NCBI GenBank assembly: GCA_001602455.1
Contig: CP012157.1
Coordinates: 181,733-245,732, forward strand
Length of the DNA stretch: 64,000 nucleotides
Source: Betaproteobacteria bacterium UKL13-2
Lineage (GTDB): Bacteria; Pseudomonadota; Gammaproteobacteria; Burkholderiales; Usitatibacteraceae
Direction: 5' to 3'
The translations under genes and the position numbers were made by a program. The notes beneath the pieces were generated by a model, which was not told where the DNA came from, made no database searches, and saw only the letters and a list, made by a program, of their open reading frames with translations. Below, one piece after another: positions 1 through 7,566 of this stretch. Within the stretch, counting starts at the first letter, position 1, and every line of letters starts with the position of its first letter.

Positions 1-99
1 GCGCTTCTATCCGACTGTACGCTTTTGATCTCGGAAGATATGCAAGACCAGCAAGTGATCGAAAAAAAACTGACCATTCGAAATCCGTTTCGCAAATGA
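1..99 (+). CDS. PIN-domain protein, VapC-like toxin (3' end only)
   Basis: The first 32 codons of the window are open in frame 1 and end at a TGA at 97-99. The peptide has the closing strand pattern of PIN-domain ribonucleases: an acidic SED turn, then QVIE and a terminal RNPF-like segment, as in many VapC relatives (where it reads TEDLxxGQ...NPF). The start and the catalytic N-terminal part lie outside the window, so the antitoxin partner cannot be seen. The family assignment rests on this short C-terminal pattern only. Confidence 0.6.
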   Translation, partial: ALLSDCTLLISEDMQDQQVIEKKLTIRNPFRK

Positions 100-205
100 A
101 GCCTTCGCTTTGTAAGGAACTCTTCGGCTGTGCGACTACCCAACATCTAACAAATGATGATAAGCATATTGTCCTGTATGGATTGATTGATTGATACGAG
201 CCGCC

Positions 206-1207
206 ATGCATCAAACCCTTCACCTGCTGAAATCGCGCGGTTTTCCGCATATCCGCCGCAACACGCTGGATACCTTGCAAGTCAATCTTGGCTACAAGTG
301 TAATCAGGCGTGTTTTCATTGCCACGTCAACGCAAGCCCCGACCGCAAGGAAATGATGTCAGGCGAGACCGTTGACGATGTCATCGCCTTCATGCAGGCA
401 TCAAAGGTGACAACGCTGGATTTGACCGGTGGCGCGCCGGAAATGAACGACCACTTTCACCGTTTGGTCATCGCCGCGAGAAAGCTCGGGGTGCGCGTGA
501 TTGACCGCTGCAACCTCACCATCTTGTCGGAGCCAGGTTACGAAGCACTGGCGCAGTTGCTCGCCGAGCAGCAAGTCGAGGTATCAGCGTCGCTGCCGTG
601 TTATTCACAGGAGAACGTCGATAAGCAACGCGGCGAAGGCGTGTTTGATGCCTCCATTGCCGGCCTAAAAAAGCTCAACGCGCTCGGTTACGGCAAGCCC
701 GACAGCGGCTTGGTGTTGAACTTGGTGTACAACCCGCAGGGTGCAAAGTTGCCTCCACCACAAGAGGCGCTGGAGGCCGACTATCACCGTTTGCTGCAAG
801 CGAACTTTGGCATTGTCTTTAACCGCCTATTCACGATCACTAACATGCCAATCCAACGCTTCGGCTCAACGCTGGTGTCAAAGGGCGAGTTCGAGGGTTA
901 CATGGATTTGTTGGTCGCCAATTTTCAGCAGCACAATCTGGATCGCGTGATGTGTCGCTCGCTGTTATCAGTCGACTATCAGGGCTACGTTTACGACTGC
1001 GACTTCAATCAAATGCTCGACTTGCCGTTACAACACGGCGCAGGACTAAAGCCGCATCTGCGCGATTTAATGGCAGTGGATTTGCTCGGTAACCCGATTG
1101 TGGTGAAAGATCACTGTTACGGCTGCACGGCGGGACAAGGCTCGAGCTGCGGCGGCGCGCTCGACAACGATGGCGAGACATCGGCGGCTTTAATCGCGGC
1201 TGAATGA
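206..1207 (+). CDS. arsS: ArsS-type radical SAM protein (arsenosugar biosynthesis family)
   Basis: A protein of 333 residues from the ATG at 206; a TTG at 191 would add five residues. The radical SAM cluster motif CxxxCxxC is at about C32, C36 and C39 (KCNQACFHC), followed by the GGAPE segment expected for SAM binding. The C-terminal half carries further cysteines (MCRS, YDCDF, CYGC...SSCGG), as in ArsS proteins with the DUF3641 domain, probably binding an auxiliary iron-sulfur cluster. In characterised relatives the enzyme joins the SAM-derived 5'-deoxyadenosyl group to methylated arsenic. No arsenite methyltransferase is visible next to it. The following gene (membrane-reductase fusion) is on the same strand 312 bp downstream. 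Family call firm; the exact substrate here is inferred. Confidence 0.88.
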   Translation: MHQTLHLLKSRGFPHIRRNTLDTLQVNLGYKCNQACFHCHVNASPDRKEMMSGETVDDVIAFMQASKVTTLDLTGGAPEMNDHFHRLVIAARKLGVRVIDRCNLTILSEPGYEALAQLLAEQQVEVSASLPCYSQENVDKQRGEGVFDASIAGLKKLNALGYGKPDSGLVLNLVYNPQGAKLPPPQEALEADYHRLLQANFGIVFNRLFTITNMPIQRFGSTLVSKGEFEGYMDLLVANFQQHNLDRVMCRSLLSVDYQGYVYDCDFNQMLDLPLQHGAGLKPHLRDLMAVDLLGNPIVVKDHCYGCTAGQGSSCGGALDNDGETSAALIAAE

Positions 1208-1284
1208 GGTGAGCAGCCGCAAAGAGCGCGAAGGCGGGAACCGCAGATAAACGCAGATTTGTGCCGATTGCAAACATCAAAACT

Positions 1285-1365
1285 CTATTATCGACGGGCG
1301 TTTTGAGGCGAAATATGCTGGAGATGGCCGTCAATACTAGCTTCTTGTCTGCAAACAGCATATTG
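1285..1365. repeat. Palindromic repeat, family A copy 1, in the arsS-downstream gap
   Basis: The 312-bp gap after arsS (1208-1519) has no convincing gene. It contains an inverted repeat with arms at about 1285-1299 and 1326-1340 (core CGACGGGC / GCCGTCAATA). A second, perfect 9-bp pair, AATATGCTG at 1312-1320 and CAGCATATT at 1357-1365, is interleaved with the first, so the arms alternate. The core and the following TTTTGAGGCGAAA match the two other family A hairpins near 13971 and 42777. Confidence 0.6.
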
Positions 1366-1519
1366 GCAGCGCATAACGGAAGGGCTGGCTTACGCGCCAC
1401 CGCATGCGCTGGGTTTAGTGCGCACGCTATCAGTTTGCGCGTAATGTTTTGTACTTACCGCGACAAACCATACCAGCCGGTAGCCGATGCCGGAATGCAC
1501 GTATTTAGGGAGCTAAAAA

Positions 1520-3757
1520 ATGAATAAGCGCAAAGCGTTGCTAGTACTCGCGGTCATTGGGTTGATCGCAGCGTACCTTGTGTTCGATCTTGGGCGCTAC
1601 GCCAGCCTCGATTACGTCAAAACGCAGCAGGCCGCGCTGGCCAACCACTACCAAGCTCAGCCATGGCAGACCGCCGCCATCTTTTTTGCCGTCTATGTTG
1701 CGGTAACGGGACTATCGCTACCGGGTGCTGCGATCCTCACATTGGCCGCCGGTGCACTGTTCGGTATCGTCAAGGGGGTCATCGTTGTCTCGTTTGCATC
1801 GACCATCGGCGCAACACTAGCCTTTCTTGTGGCGCGTTTTATCTTGCGCGACAGTATTCAGGCCAAATTTGGTGACAAGCTGAAGTCGTTCAATGATGGT
1901 GTCGCCAAAGACGGCGCGTTTTATTTGTTCACGCTGCGCCTCGTGCCGGCGTTTCCATTTTTTCTCATCAACGTCGTGATGGGTCTCACCCCGATGCGGA
2001 CATGGACGTTTTTTTGGGTCTCACAGGTCGGCATGTTTTTAGGCACGTTGGTGTTTGTGAATGCCGGCACACAGTTAGCGGAAATCACGTCACTCAAAGG
2101 CATTCTTTCGCCCGGATTGCTTGGCGCGTTTGTGCTACTCGGTATCTTCCCGATCATCGCCAAAATGATCATCGATGGCATCAAGGCGCGCAAAGTCTAT
2201 GCGCTGTGGGCGGACAAAAAGCCCGCGCACTTTGATCGCAATGTGGTGGTGATTGGTGCAGGTTCGGCGGGTTTGGTCACCAGCTATATCGCCGCAGCGG
2301 TCAAAGCAAAGGTCACGCTGGTGGAACGACACAAAATGGGTGGCGATTGTCTTAACACTGGCTGTGTCCCATCGAAAGCGCTGATTCGATCCGCCAAGTT
2401 ACTCAGCCATATGTCACGCGCCAAAGAATTCGGTATCGAATCGGCCACCGCGAATTGGGATTTCGCCGACGTGATGGAGCGGGTTACGCGTGTGGTTGGC
2501 GAGATCGAGCCGCACGATTCTGTCGAGCGCTACACCGGACTCGGCGTCGATTGTGTTTCGGGAAGTGCGAGGATTCTCTCGCCATGGGAAGTCGAAATCA
2601 CCAAGACGGGCGGCGGCACGCAGCGGCTGACCACCAAAAACATCGTCATCGCCACCGGCGCACGGCCGTTTGTGCCACCGATTCCGGGCTTAGCTGAAAT
2701 CAATCCACTCACCTCTGACAACATCTGGAGTATTCGCAAGCTGCCCAAGCGCCTGGTGGTGCTCGGCGGTGGGCCCATCGGTTGTGAACTCACACAATGT
2801 TTTGCGCGCTTCGGGGCACAGGTGACGCAAGTCGAAATGGCGCCACGCATCATGATGCGCGAAGACGCGGAAGTCTCGGCCATCGTCAAACGTAAATTCG
2901 AATCCGAAGGTGTGTCTGTGTTGGTGAACCACAAAGCCAAACAAGTGGTGGTAGAAAACGGCGAGAAGTATCTCGTTGTTGAACACAACGGCGTAGATAA
3001 ACGCATCGCGTTTGACGAAATTCTTTGCGCTGTCGGTCGTGTGGCAAATCTGACTGGATTCGGACTGGAAGAACTCGGCATCCCCGCGAAAAAAGTGGTT
3101 GAAACCAACGAGTACCTCGAAACGATTTACCCGAATATTTTTGCGGTGGGCGACGTTGCCGGTCCGTATCAATTCACCCACACCGCCGCACATATGGCGT
3201 GGTACGCCGCAGTCAATGCACTATTCGGTAAATTCAGAAAATTCAAAGTCGATTATTCGGTGGTGCCGTGGGCGACCTTCACCGACCCTGAAGTTGCACG
3301 CGTGGGGCTGAATGAGCAAGAGGCGAAAGAAAAGGGTATCGCGTTTGATGTGCATGTGTATGGCATAGACGACCTCGATCGCGCCATTGCCGACGGCGAA
3401 GCGCATGGATTCGTGAAGGTCATCACGCCAAAAGGCTCGGACAAAATTCTCGGTGCGACCATCGTCGGTGAACACGCGGGGGACTCTCTCGTGGAATTTG
3501 TCGCGGCGATGAAACACGGGTTTGGACTCGAAGGCATTCTCAGCACCATCCACACCTACCCGACAATGGGTGAAGCCAACAAATTCGCAGCGGGTGTTTA
3601 CAAACGCTCAACCGCGACAGTTGGCAAACTCGCGGTTGGCAAAGCGCTAAACGATTGGACGCGTGGCGAAGGAAGTTTTGGCGCGTTGTTGGGGGCGATT
3701 GTCGCGCTGGGTGTCAAGCCGGATAACACCCCAGCGTATCCCAAGATAGGGCATTGA
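1520..3757 (+). CDS. TVP38/TMEM64 membrane domain fused to a mercuric-reductase-like FAD/NAD(P) oxidoreductase
   Basis: A protein of 745 residues; GGGAG lies just upstream of the ATG. Residues 1 to about 225 are a multi-helix TVP38/TMEM64 (DedA-related) domain. From about residue 240 there is a class I pyridine-nucleotide disulfide oxidoreductase: FAD motif GAGSAG, redox-active CLNTGC with VPSK after it, NAD(P) motif GGGPIG, FAD motif AVGDVAG, and a C-terminal dimerisation domain with HTYPTMGE. This matches dihydrolipoamide dehydrogenase and MerA relatives; no N-terminal HMA or C-terminal CC mercury motif is seen. Such fusions are known beside ArsS-type genes, so a redox role in that pathway is plausible but unproven. 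The last 45 codons and stop are duplicated at 6191-6368. Confidence 0.85.
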   Translation: MNKRKALLVLAVIGLIAAYLVFDLGRYASLDYVKTQQAALANHYQAQPWQTAAIFFAVYVAVTGLSLPGAAILTLAAGALFGIVKGVIVVSFASTIGATLAFLVARFILRDSIQAKFGDKLKSFNDGVAKDGAFYLFTLRLVPAFPFFLINVVMGLTPMRTWTFFWVSQVGMFLGTLVFVNAGTQLAEITSLKGILSPGLLGAFVLLGIFPIIAKMIIDGIKARKVYALWADKKPAHFDRNVVVIGAGSAGLVTSYIAAAVKAKVTLVERHKMGGDCLNTGCVPSKALIRSAKLLSHMSRAKEFGIESATANWDFADVMERVTRVVGEIEPHDSVERYTGLGVDCVSGSARILSPWEVEITKTGGGTQRLTTKNIVIATGARPFVPPIPGLAEINPLTSDNIWSIRKLPKRLVVLGGGPIGCELTQCFARFGAQVTQVEMAPRIMMREDAEVSAIVKRKFESEGVSVLVNHKAKQVVVENGEKYLVVEHNGVDKRIAFDEILCAVGRVANLTGFGLEELGIPAKKVVETNEYLETIYPNIFAVGDVAGPYQFTHTAAHMAWYAAVNALFGKFRKFKVDYSVVPWATFTDPEVARVGLNEQEAKEKGIAFDVHVYGIDDLDRAIADGEAHGFVKVITPKGSDKILGATIVGEHAGDSLVEFVAAMKHGFGLEGILSTIHTYPTMGEANKFAAGVYKRSTATVGKLAVGKALNDWTRGEGSFGALLGAIVALGVKPDNTPAYPKIGH

Positions 3758-3800
3758 CTTGCGGCGTGGGGAAGGCACGCTTCTCACCCGAAGCCGACAT
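3623..3800. repeat. 178-bp direct repeat, left copy (3' end of the membrane-reductase gene)
   Basis: This stretch recurs at 6191-6368 with only two mismatches noticed by eye. It covers the last 45 codons and the stop of the reductase fusion plus 43 bp downstream. The two copies flank 2.39 kb carrying a restriction-modification pair and a toxin-antitoxin pair. High identity points to a recent duplication or integration. Confidence 0.95.
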
Positions 3801-3834
3801 GACGATTGCCCGATAGCCGTCATTCGTTTGGATG

Positions 3835-3898
3835 CGGAACAGTCTATGCTGACTCAGATCAAATGGCTGTCGGCTGAAAACTATTTGACCCCTAGTGT
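3835..3898 (-). repeat. Possible divergent, inverted copy of the GGGGTCGGAGTC repeat (family C)
   Basis: Read on the minus strand, this segment gives CACTAGGGGTCAAATAG, then CATTTGATCTGAGTC. That resembles the order in the three clearer copies (CTAGGGGTCGGAGTCAC, then CATTTGATTCG), but in opposite orientation and with an insertion. It lies between the left 178-bp repeat and the methyltransferase stop. The match is partial. Confidence 0.35.
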
Positions 3899-3936
3899 TC
3901 CAGTTAGGCGGCACCTCTTATTTATTACAGGATCTG

Positions 3937-4860
3937 TCAGAAAAGCTGGGCAATCTTCTCTTTGGAAGAGTCTAGGGATGGAGCACCGATGAAACGTAGA
4001 TTACTTTGCGTCGCATAATCCTCGTTTAATTCAATGCTGATCCACTTGCGACGCAAACATTCCGCAACATAGCCCGTGGTATTGCTTCCAGCAAATGGGT
4101 CCAGCACTGTATCTCCCGGCGACGTGAGGAACTCGATAAAGAATCGAGGCAACTCGCTCGGGAAGCGAGCAGGATGCACTTTTTCTCCCGCTGCTTTCAC
4201 GCTTTTCATGTAGGAGCTATTGGACTCGTTGTTGCCGCATTGAATCAGGTTGGGAGGAATTGATCCGCCTTGGTCTGTTGCGAAGCTGCCCGTAATAACA
4301 TGGCCGCTTGGGCGAATGGTTTGCTTCACCCCTCGCTTGATAAGACGTTTCATATCCTCGCTATATGGCTGTAGGACATGCCGGTTGTCAGCCTTGGCCA
4401 TTGGGTCTTTCACAAGCCAGAAAATGTACTCAACGCTGTCCTTGACACGGATGCGCCTGACGTTTACCCATTCAGCCGGAGCAGGCATTTTTGCTGGGTT
4501 ATACCAGAAGAACTCCTGTGCAAGATCAAACCCAAGCTCATCAACAAGCACGAGCAGCATCCGATAGTGATACAGGCTCCGAACCGGTGCTCCAGGTTGC
4601 CAAGCGCCGCCCAGATTCAAGACAAAAGAGCCGGTTGGTTTCATTACCCTCTTGATCTCCGCCGCGAAGGGAAGAAGCCATTGCACGTAGTCTTTTTGAT
4701 CGGCGTTGCCGTACTCTTTCTTGAAATGTAGCGCGTACGGTGGGCTTGTTACGACGAGGTCGATTGACTCGTCTGGTAGATTTTTCATAAGCGAGAGACT
4801 GTCGGCGCAGTACATTGCGCCAAGCTCGGTTTTATACAGTGCTTTTTCTTCAATAGGCAT
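3937..4860 (-). CDS. Site-specific DNA methyltransferase, probably cytosine-N4
   Basis: A protein of 307 residues. The catalytic motif TSPPY is at residues 38-42 and the SAM-binding motif DPFAGSNTT is at about 254-262, so motif IV precedes motif I (beta-type order). TSPPY is more typical of N4-cytosine than of N6-adenine enzymes. The gene follows a PD-(D/E)XK nuclease gene on the same strand with a 52-bp gap, forming an R-then-M type II restriction-modification unit. That nuclease gene is frameshifted, so the methyltransferase may now act alone. It lies between the two 178-bp repeats. The recognition sequence cannot be read from the protein. Confidence 0.85.
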   Translation of the reverse strand: MPIEEKALYKTELGAMYCADSLSLMKNLPDESIDLVVTSPPYALHFKKEYGNADQKDYVQWLLPFAAEIKRVMKPTGSFVLNLGGAWQPGAPVRSLYHYRMLLVLVDELGFDLAQEFFWYNPAKMPAPAEWVNVRRIRVKDSVEYIFWLVKDPMAKADNRHVLQPYSEDMKRLIKRGVKQTIRPSGHVITGSFATDQGGSIPPNLIQCGNNESNSSYMKSVKAAGEKVHPARFPSELPRFFIEFLTSPGDTVLDPFAGSNTTGYVAECLRRKWISIELNEDYATQSNLRFIGAPSLDSSKEKIAQLF

Positions 4861-4912
4861 CGATCAAATCCTGAAACCGGCTGAACCAGTGTAGCTTTGA
4901 TCCATGGCCATC

Positions 4913-5396
4913 CTAGATCGAGTTCATAACTTGTAGCTTGTCGGGATAGTCTTTGTGAGTAGGAAGATCCCGCACAAGTACGTATCTAAACTCGCTCCAG
5001 TCGGCAGAGAATCGGCCCATACAAACAGCGACGACGTCAAAGTGGTTGCGTCCGTAGTAGCGGCTGCTCGGGTCGCCTTTGGCTGCTCGGGTCGCCTTTG
5101 GCTGCACGTGTCTTTTGGAGTTCGACCCTCGGCTTTGTACCGTTCCGAACAGTCTTAACCTCTACCTTGATAGAGATTCCGTCTCTTGTGACGACGGTGA
5201 AGTCATGCATCCCGTCCACGTCGTGGTCTTCATAGCTCTTGAGCCATCCTTCCCGACTGGCGATACTCAATTTGCGCTCAAAGTGCACTTCCGCTACTGC
5301 GCCTTCTAGGGCGACTTTGAGTCGGAAACGTCGGTCGATTGCGGTCAGCAGCTCTTGAGCTGTCAGGCCGTACTTGGCTTCTAGTGGATGCGGCAT
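4913..5396 (-). pseudogene. Type II restriction endonuclease, PD-(D/E)XK type, frameshifted
   Basis: From the ATG at 5396 the frame encodes about 105 sensible residues with a nuclease core: E40, D65 (HDF) and E79-V-K81. It then enters the run QKTRAAKGDPSS and goes out of frame, stopping at 5037. A 19-bp tandem duplication at 5062-5099 causes this. Removing one copy joins the frame to a second open stretch ending at 4913 (SSRYYGRNHFDVVAVC...), giving about 154 residues. The rejoined TRA-KGDPSSRYY...FDVVA segment is characteristic of restriction endonucleases. Slippage that loses one repeat would restore the gene, so it is either a recent pseudogene or a switchable one. Confidence 0.8.
5062..5099. 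repeat. 19-bp perfect tandem duplication inside the endonuclease gene
   Basis: Two adjacent copies of GGCTGCTCGGGTCGCCTTT, 5062-5080 and 5081-5099. The length is not a multiple of three and shifts the reading frame of the restriction gene. The intact frame is restored exactly if one copy is removed. Confidence 0.95.
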
Positions 5397-5423
5397 GCCC
5401 CATTGTTACATAGATCACCAACA

Positions 5424-5495
5424 CTACGGGTCAGAGTCAAACTGTTTTTCACTTGATTCGCTCGATCAAACTACGAAATCAGAAAGCACTCGCGA
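5424..5495 (+). repeat. Family C repeat, copy 1 (between the endonuclease start and HigA)
   Basis: It contains GGGTCAGAGTCAAAC, then TTTTTCACTTGATTCG, then GATCAAACTACGAAATCAG and CACTCGCGAA. The order matches copies at 7851-7930 and 9158-9230. The middle can pair (TTGAT / ATCAA, with TTTCA / GAAA outside). It sits upstream of the endonuclease start on the minus strand. Confidence 0.75.
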
Positions 5496-5545
5496 AGCGC
5501 GGCCAATGACCCGTTGCCGACAGATTGTATTGTCGGCGCGAGAAA

Positions 5546-5833
5546 TCAGGCAACGCGGAGAACAAGTCGCTTACCGCACGCCTTGACGTACTTGCGTAGT
5601 GTTGCGACGGAAGGCGAATGTTTCCCTGTCGACAGCGAGCGCTCAAGACGCGCCACGGCTGGTGCCTGTGTACCCATTCTTTCGGCAACCTGCGCTTGAG
5701 TTAGTCCCGCGTCCTGACGGGCTTTCAATAGGGCATCAAGCAGCGCAGATTCGTCGCGCTCAATCCGCTCTACCTCTCCCCGAACCCCTGGGCGACTCAT
5801 CAGCTTTTTTACGATTTGATCATGTGTGCGCAT
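5546..5833 (-). CDS. XRE-family antitoxin (HigA-like) of a toxin-antitoxin pair
   Basis: A 95-residue protein with a helix-turn-helix at about residues 40-65 (GLTQAQVAERMGTQAPAVAR) and a C-terminal extension ending in LVLRVA. It would bind and neutralise the toxin encoded upstream and repress the operon. Its start overlaps the toxin's end by 14 bp, and the toxin comes first, as in HigBA-type modules. It lies between the 178-bp repeats with the restriction-modification genes. Confidence 0.85.
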   Translation of the reverse strand: MRTHDQIVKKLMSRPGVRGEVERIERDESALLDALLKARQDAGLTQAQVAERMGTQAPAVARLERSLSTGKHSPSVATLRKYVKACGKRLVLRVA

Positions 5834-6152
5834 TCTTAACCTCTTTCATCCGTGTCTCCGCGATCCGCAGATCTTGGATTGGCGTTTTCGCCGACTTCTT
5901 GATAAAGCTGTGCAGCATAACAATCCGTCTTCCAACCAATGTGCAGAAGAAAACCCTAGCAATACGTTCTGCGCCTTTAAGCCTCAGCTCAAAAAGGCCT
6001 TCGCCAAAGGCGCTAGTGTGGGGCTCACCAAGATTGGGGCCTAGCGCAATCATTCGTCGGGTTAACACAACGTACCGCGCCGCCAGTGTGTCGGGCAATT
6101 CGAGGGTGTCTTCTTGCACTGCTTCGCTACAGTAAGTAATGGTGTAATCCAC
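5820..6152 (-). CDS. HigB/RelE-superfamily toxin (phage Gp49-like)
   Basis: The sequence from VDYTITYCSEAVQ onwards, with LPAxLAARY-like, RRM-LG-NLG-PH and FELRLKGAERIARVFFC segments, matches the Gp49-like HigB family, which are ribosome-dependent mRNA endonucleases. A longer frame starts at the ATG at 6188, but the 12 extra residues are unlike the family and are encoded over a perfect palindrome that looks like an operator. The GTG at 6152 is therefore preferred (110 residues). The frame ends with KKSAKTP and RMKEVKNA, as in relatives. It overlaps the antitoxin gene by 14 bp. Confidence 0.82.
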   Translation of the reverse strand: MDYTITYCSEAVQEDTLELPDTLAARYVVLTRRMIALGPNLGEPHTSAFGEGLFELRLKGAERIARVFFCTLVGRRIVMLHSFIKKSAKTPIQDLRIAETRMKEVKNAHT

Positions 6153-6163
6153 CTGCAAAATAA

Positions 6164-6177
6164 TAACAAATTTGTTA
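6164..6177. promoter_or_regulatory. Palindromic operator candidate for the 6.1-kb HigBA pair
   Basis: TAACAAATTTGTTA is a perfect 14-bp palindrome just upstream of the GTG chosen as the toxin start. Autoregulation by the antitoxin at such a site is usual for this module type. No binding data; inferred from position and symmetry. Confidence 0.5.
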
Positions 6178-6190
6178 CTACATTGCAAGG

Positions 6191-6368
6191 GGCAAACTCG
6201 CGGTTGGTAAAGCGCTAAACGATTGGACGCGTGGCGAAGGAAGTTTTGGCGCGTTGTTGGGGGCGATTGTCGCGCTGGGTGTCAAGCCGGATAACACCCC
6301 AGCGTATCCCAAGATAGGGCATTGACTTGCGGCGCGGGGAAGGCACGCTTCTCACCCGAAGCCGACAT
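6191..6368. repeat. 178-bp direct repeat, right copy
   Basis: Nearly identical to 3623-3800 (two mismatches seen) at an offset of 2568 bp. Here the reductase 3' end has no upstream gene body, so this copy is a fragment. It begins right after the start region of the HigB toxin and ends just before the mazEF promoter region. Confidence 0.95.
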
Positions 6369-6405
6369 CGAAGCCAAGCGCAACACTTGCGTTTATCCGT
6401 CACTG

Positions 6406-6428
6406 ATGTATAGTCATTATATATACAT
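6406..6428. promoter_or_regulatory. Inverted-repeat operator candidate upstream of mazE
   Basis: ATGTATA (6406-6412) and TATACAT (6422-6428) form a perfect 7-bp inverted repeat in an AT-rich stretch just before the ribosome binding site of mazE. MazE-type antitoxins repress their own promoters, so this is the likely operator. Inferred from symmetry and position. Confidence 0.5.
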
Positions 6429-6444
6429 AGGGAGGGTATTTTTG

Positions 6445-6690
6445 ATGTCAATTCAGTCAATCTCGAAGTGGGGCTCAAGTTTGGCGGTTCGCCTTCCTGC
6501 TGCCTTTGCAAAGCAAATGCGGTTAGGGGAAGGGTCGAAGGTCGAGATCGCGATCGACGGCAAGCGCCTAGTCGTCGTTGCGGTCGACGACGAACCTGAT
6601 TCAAAGAGCTTCTTTGCTGGGGTGAAGGCGAGTCAAGCGCAACACGGTCTTGTTGCCACAGGCAGACCACGGGGCAAGGAAATCCGATGA
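6445..6690 (+). CDS. mazE: MazE-family antitoxin (AbrB/SpoVT fold)
   Basis: An 81-residue protein from the ATG at 6445, preceded by GGAGGG at 6431. The frame is open further upstream, but the extra part runs through the 178-bp repeat. The N-terminal SISKWGSSLAVRLPAAFA is the swapped-hairpin DNA-binding signature of MazE/PemI; the acidic C-terminal part would wrap the toxin. It overlaps mazF by the ATGA at 6687-6690. Confidence 0.9.
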   Translation: MSIQSISKWGSSLAVRLPAAFAKQMRLGEGSKVEIAIDGKRLVVVAVDDEPDSKSFFAGVKASQAQHGLVATGRPRGKEIR

Positions 6691-7034
6691 GTGCGCCGAC
6701 TGCGGGCGACATCATTTCATTCAAGCCGGAGCTCGATGCAAAGGGCCACGAACAACAGGGGGCACGTCCGTGGTTGGTTGTCTCGGTTAAACCCTACAAC
6801 GAAGCGAGCAAACTTGTTATGGTTTGTCCGATCACCACTCACCAAGGGCGTGTCGAGCAAGCCAATCCCGCTGAAGTGTTGCTACCCCCTAACTGTGGGG
6901 CTATCGGCGTCGTGCTCACGTTTCAGTTGCAAACCATCGATTGGATGGCGCGAAGGGTAAAACCTCTTGGGACGCTCCCGCCCGCGACGCTAAAAGCGGT
7001 TCTGCGGAATCTAAAGATTTGTCTCGGCGTGTAG
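6687..7034 (+). CDS. mazF: MazF/PemK-family endoribonuclease toxin
   Basis: A 115-residue protein with the usual order: PTAGDIISF at the start, GHEQQGARPWLVVS in the substrate loop, MVCPITTH, and a C-terminal VLTFQLQTIDWMARRVKPLG segment. Known MazF toxins cut mRNA at short motifs when the antitoxin is degraded. It is translationally coupled to mazE. This is the only module of the island on the plus strand. It looks intact. Confidence 0.92.
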   Translation: MSAPTAGDIISFKPELDAKGHEQQGARPWLVVSVKPYNEASKLVMVCPITTHQGRVEQANPAEVLLPPNCGAIGVVLTFQLQTIDWMARRVKPLGTLPPATLKAVLRNLKICLGV

Positions 7035-7145
7035 GTCTTACCAGCACTAGGAGACGAAGTCGCACTGCTTTCAGCAATGACGAGATGCATTCTTCTAACT
7101 GGCAGGGTGCTGGAAATGTCCGCTTTTGGCCGATATCGCAAAAGT

Positions 7146-7427
7146 TTACGCCGCGATCTTACGCAAGATTGCAGGATGCTTCGTCGCGACTTTTAGAAGC
7201 ATTCGAGCAGCGCCGGTTGGCTCACGCCTTCCTTGCTCCCAATCTTGCAAAGTACGGGGTGAGACGCCCAATAGTTCGGCGAACTCGAGTTGAGACAACC
7301 CCATTTGGAGCCGCGCCGCCGCTGCAGCAGGAAGTTCAACTTTGGTAACGCGCATTGCCTCTCCTCGCCGCATTTGGCGTACAGACTCCAACAAATCTTT
7401 TTGGAAGGTCTTCATGTCAGTTGGCAT
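7146..7427 (-). CDS. XRE-family antitoxin (NadS/HigA2-like), partner of a broken toxin
   Basis: A 93-residue protein. Residues 25-40 (RVTKVELPAAAAAR) and the helix-turn-helix GLSQLEFAELLGVSPRTLQD match HigA2/NadS-type antitoxins. The ATG at 7427 has a good AGGAG at about 7435-7439, so it is preferred over the ATG at 7415. The partner toxin frame ends at 7417, overlapping by 11 bp, but only its C-terminal half survives. The antitoxin therefore looks intact without a functional partner here. Confidence 0.82.
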   Translation of the reverse strand: MPTDMKTFQKDLLESVRQMRRGEAMRVTKVELPAAAAARLQMGLSQLEFAELLGVSPRTLQDWEQGRREPTGAARMLLKVATKHPAILRKIAA

Positions 7428-7566
7428 CTTCTATCTCCTGTCTCAGTTGAGCCAAAAATGCTGTCGGCAAATTATCAAACTTGGCCTTTGTGTAGATGAT
7501 TAAAAGCCAAAGCTTCGTCTCGGTCGGATTAAAGTAGACGACGCGAATGCCGCTTGCTCGTCGCGT
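7417..7566 (-). pseudogene. HigB2/RelE-like toxin remnant (C-terminal part)
   Basis: About 47 codons reading RASGIRVVYFNPTETKLWLL, then YTKAKFDNLP, match the C-terminal half of HigB2-type toxins (GIRVIYYxxx...IYLLTIYAK). No matching N-terminal half exists upstream. That space is taken, in another frame, by the end of the 7529-7879 gene, so the toxin was probably cut by a rearrangement. The frame is open further upstream, but the peptide there is unlike any toxin. Confidence 0.65.
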
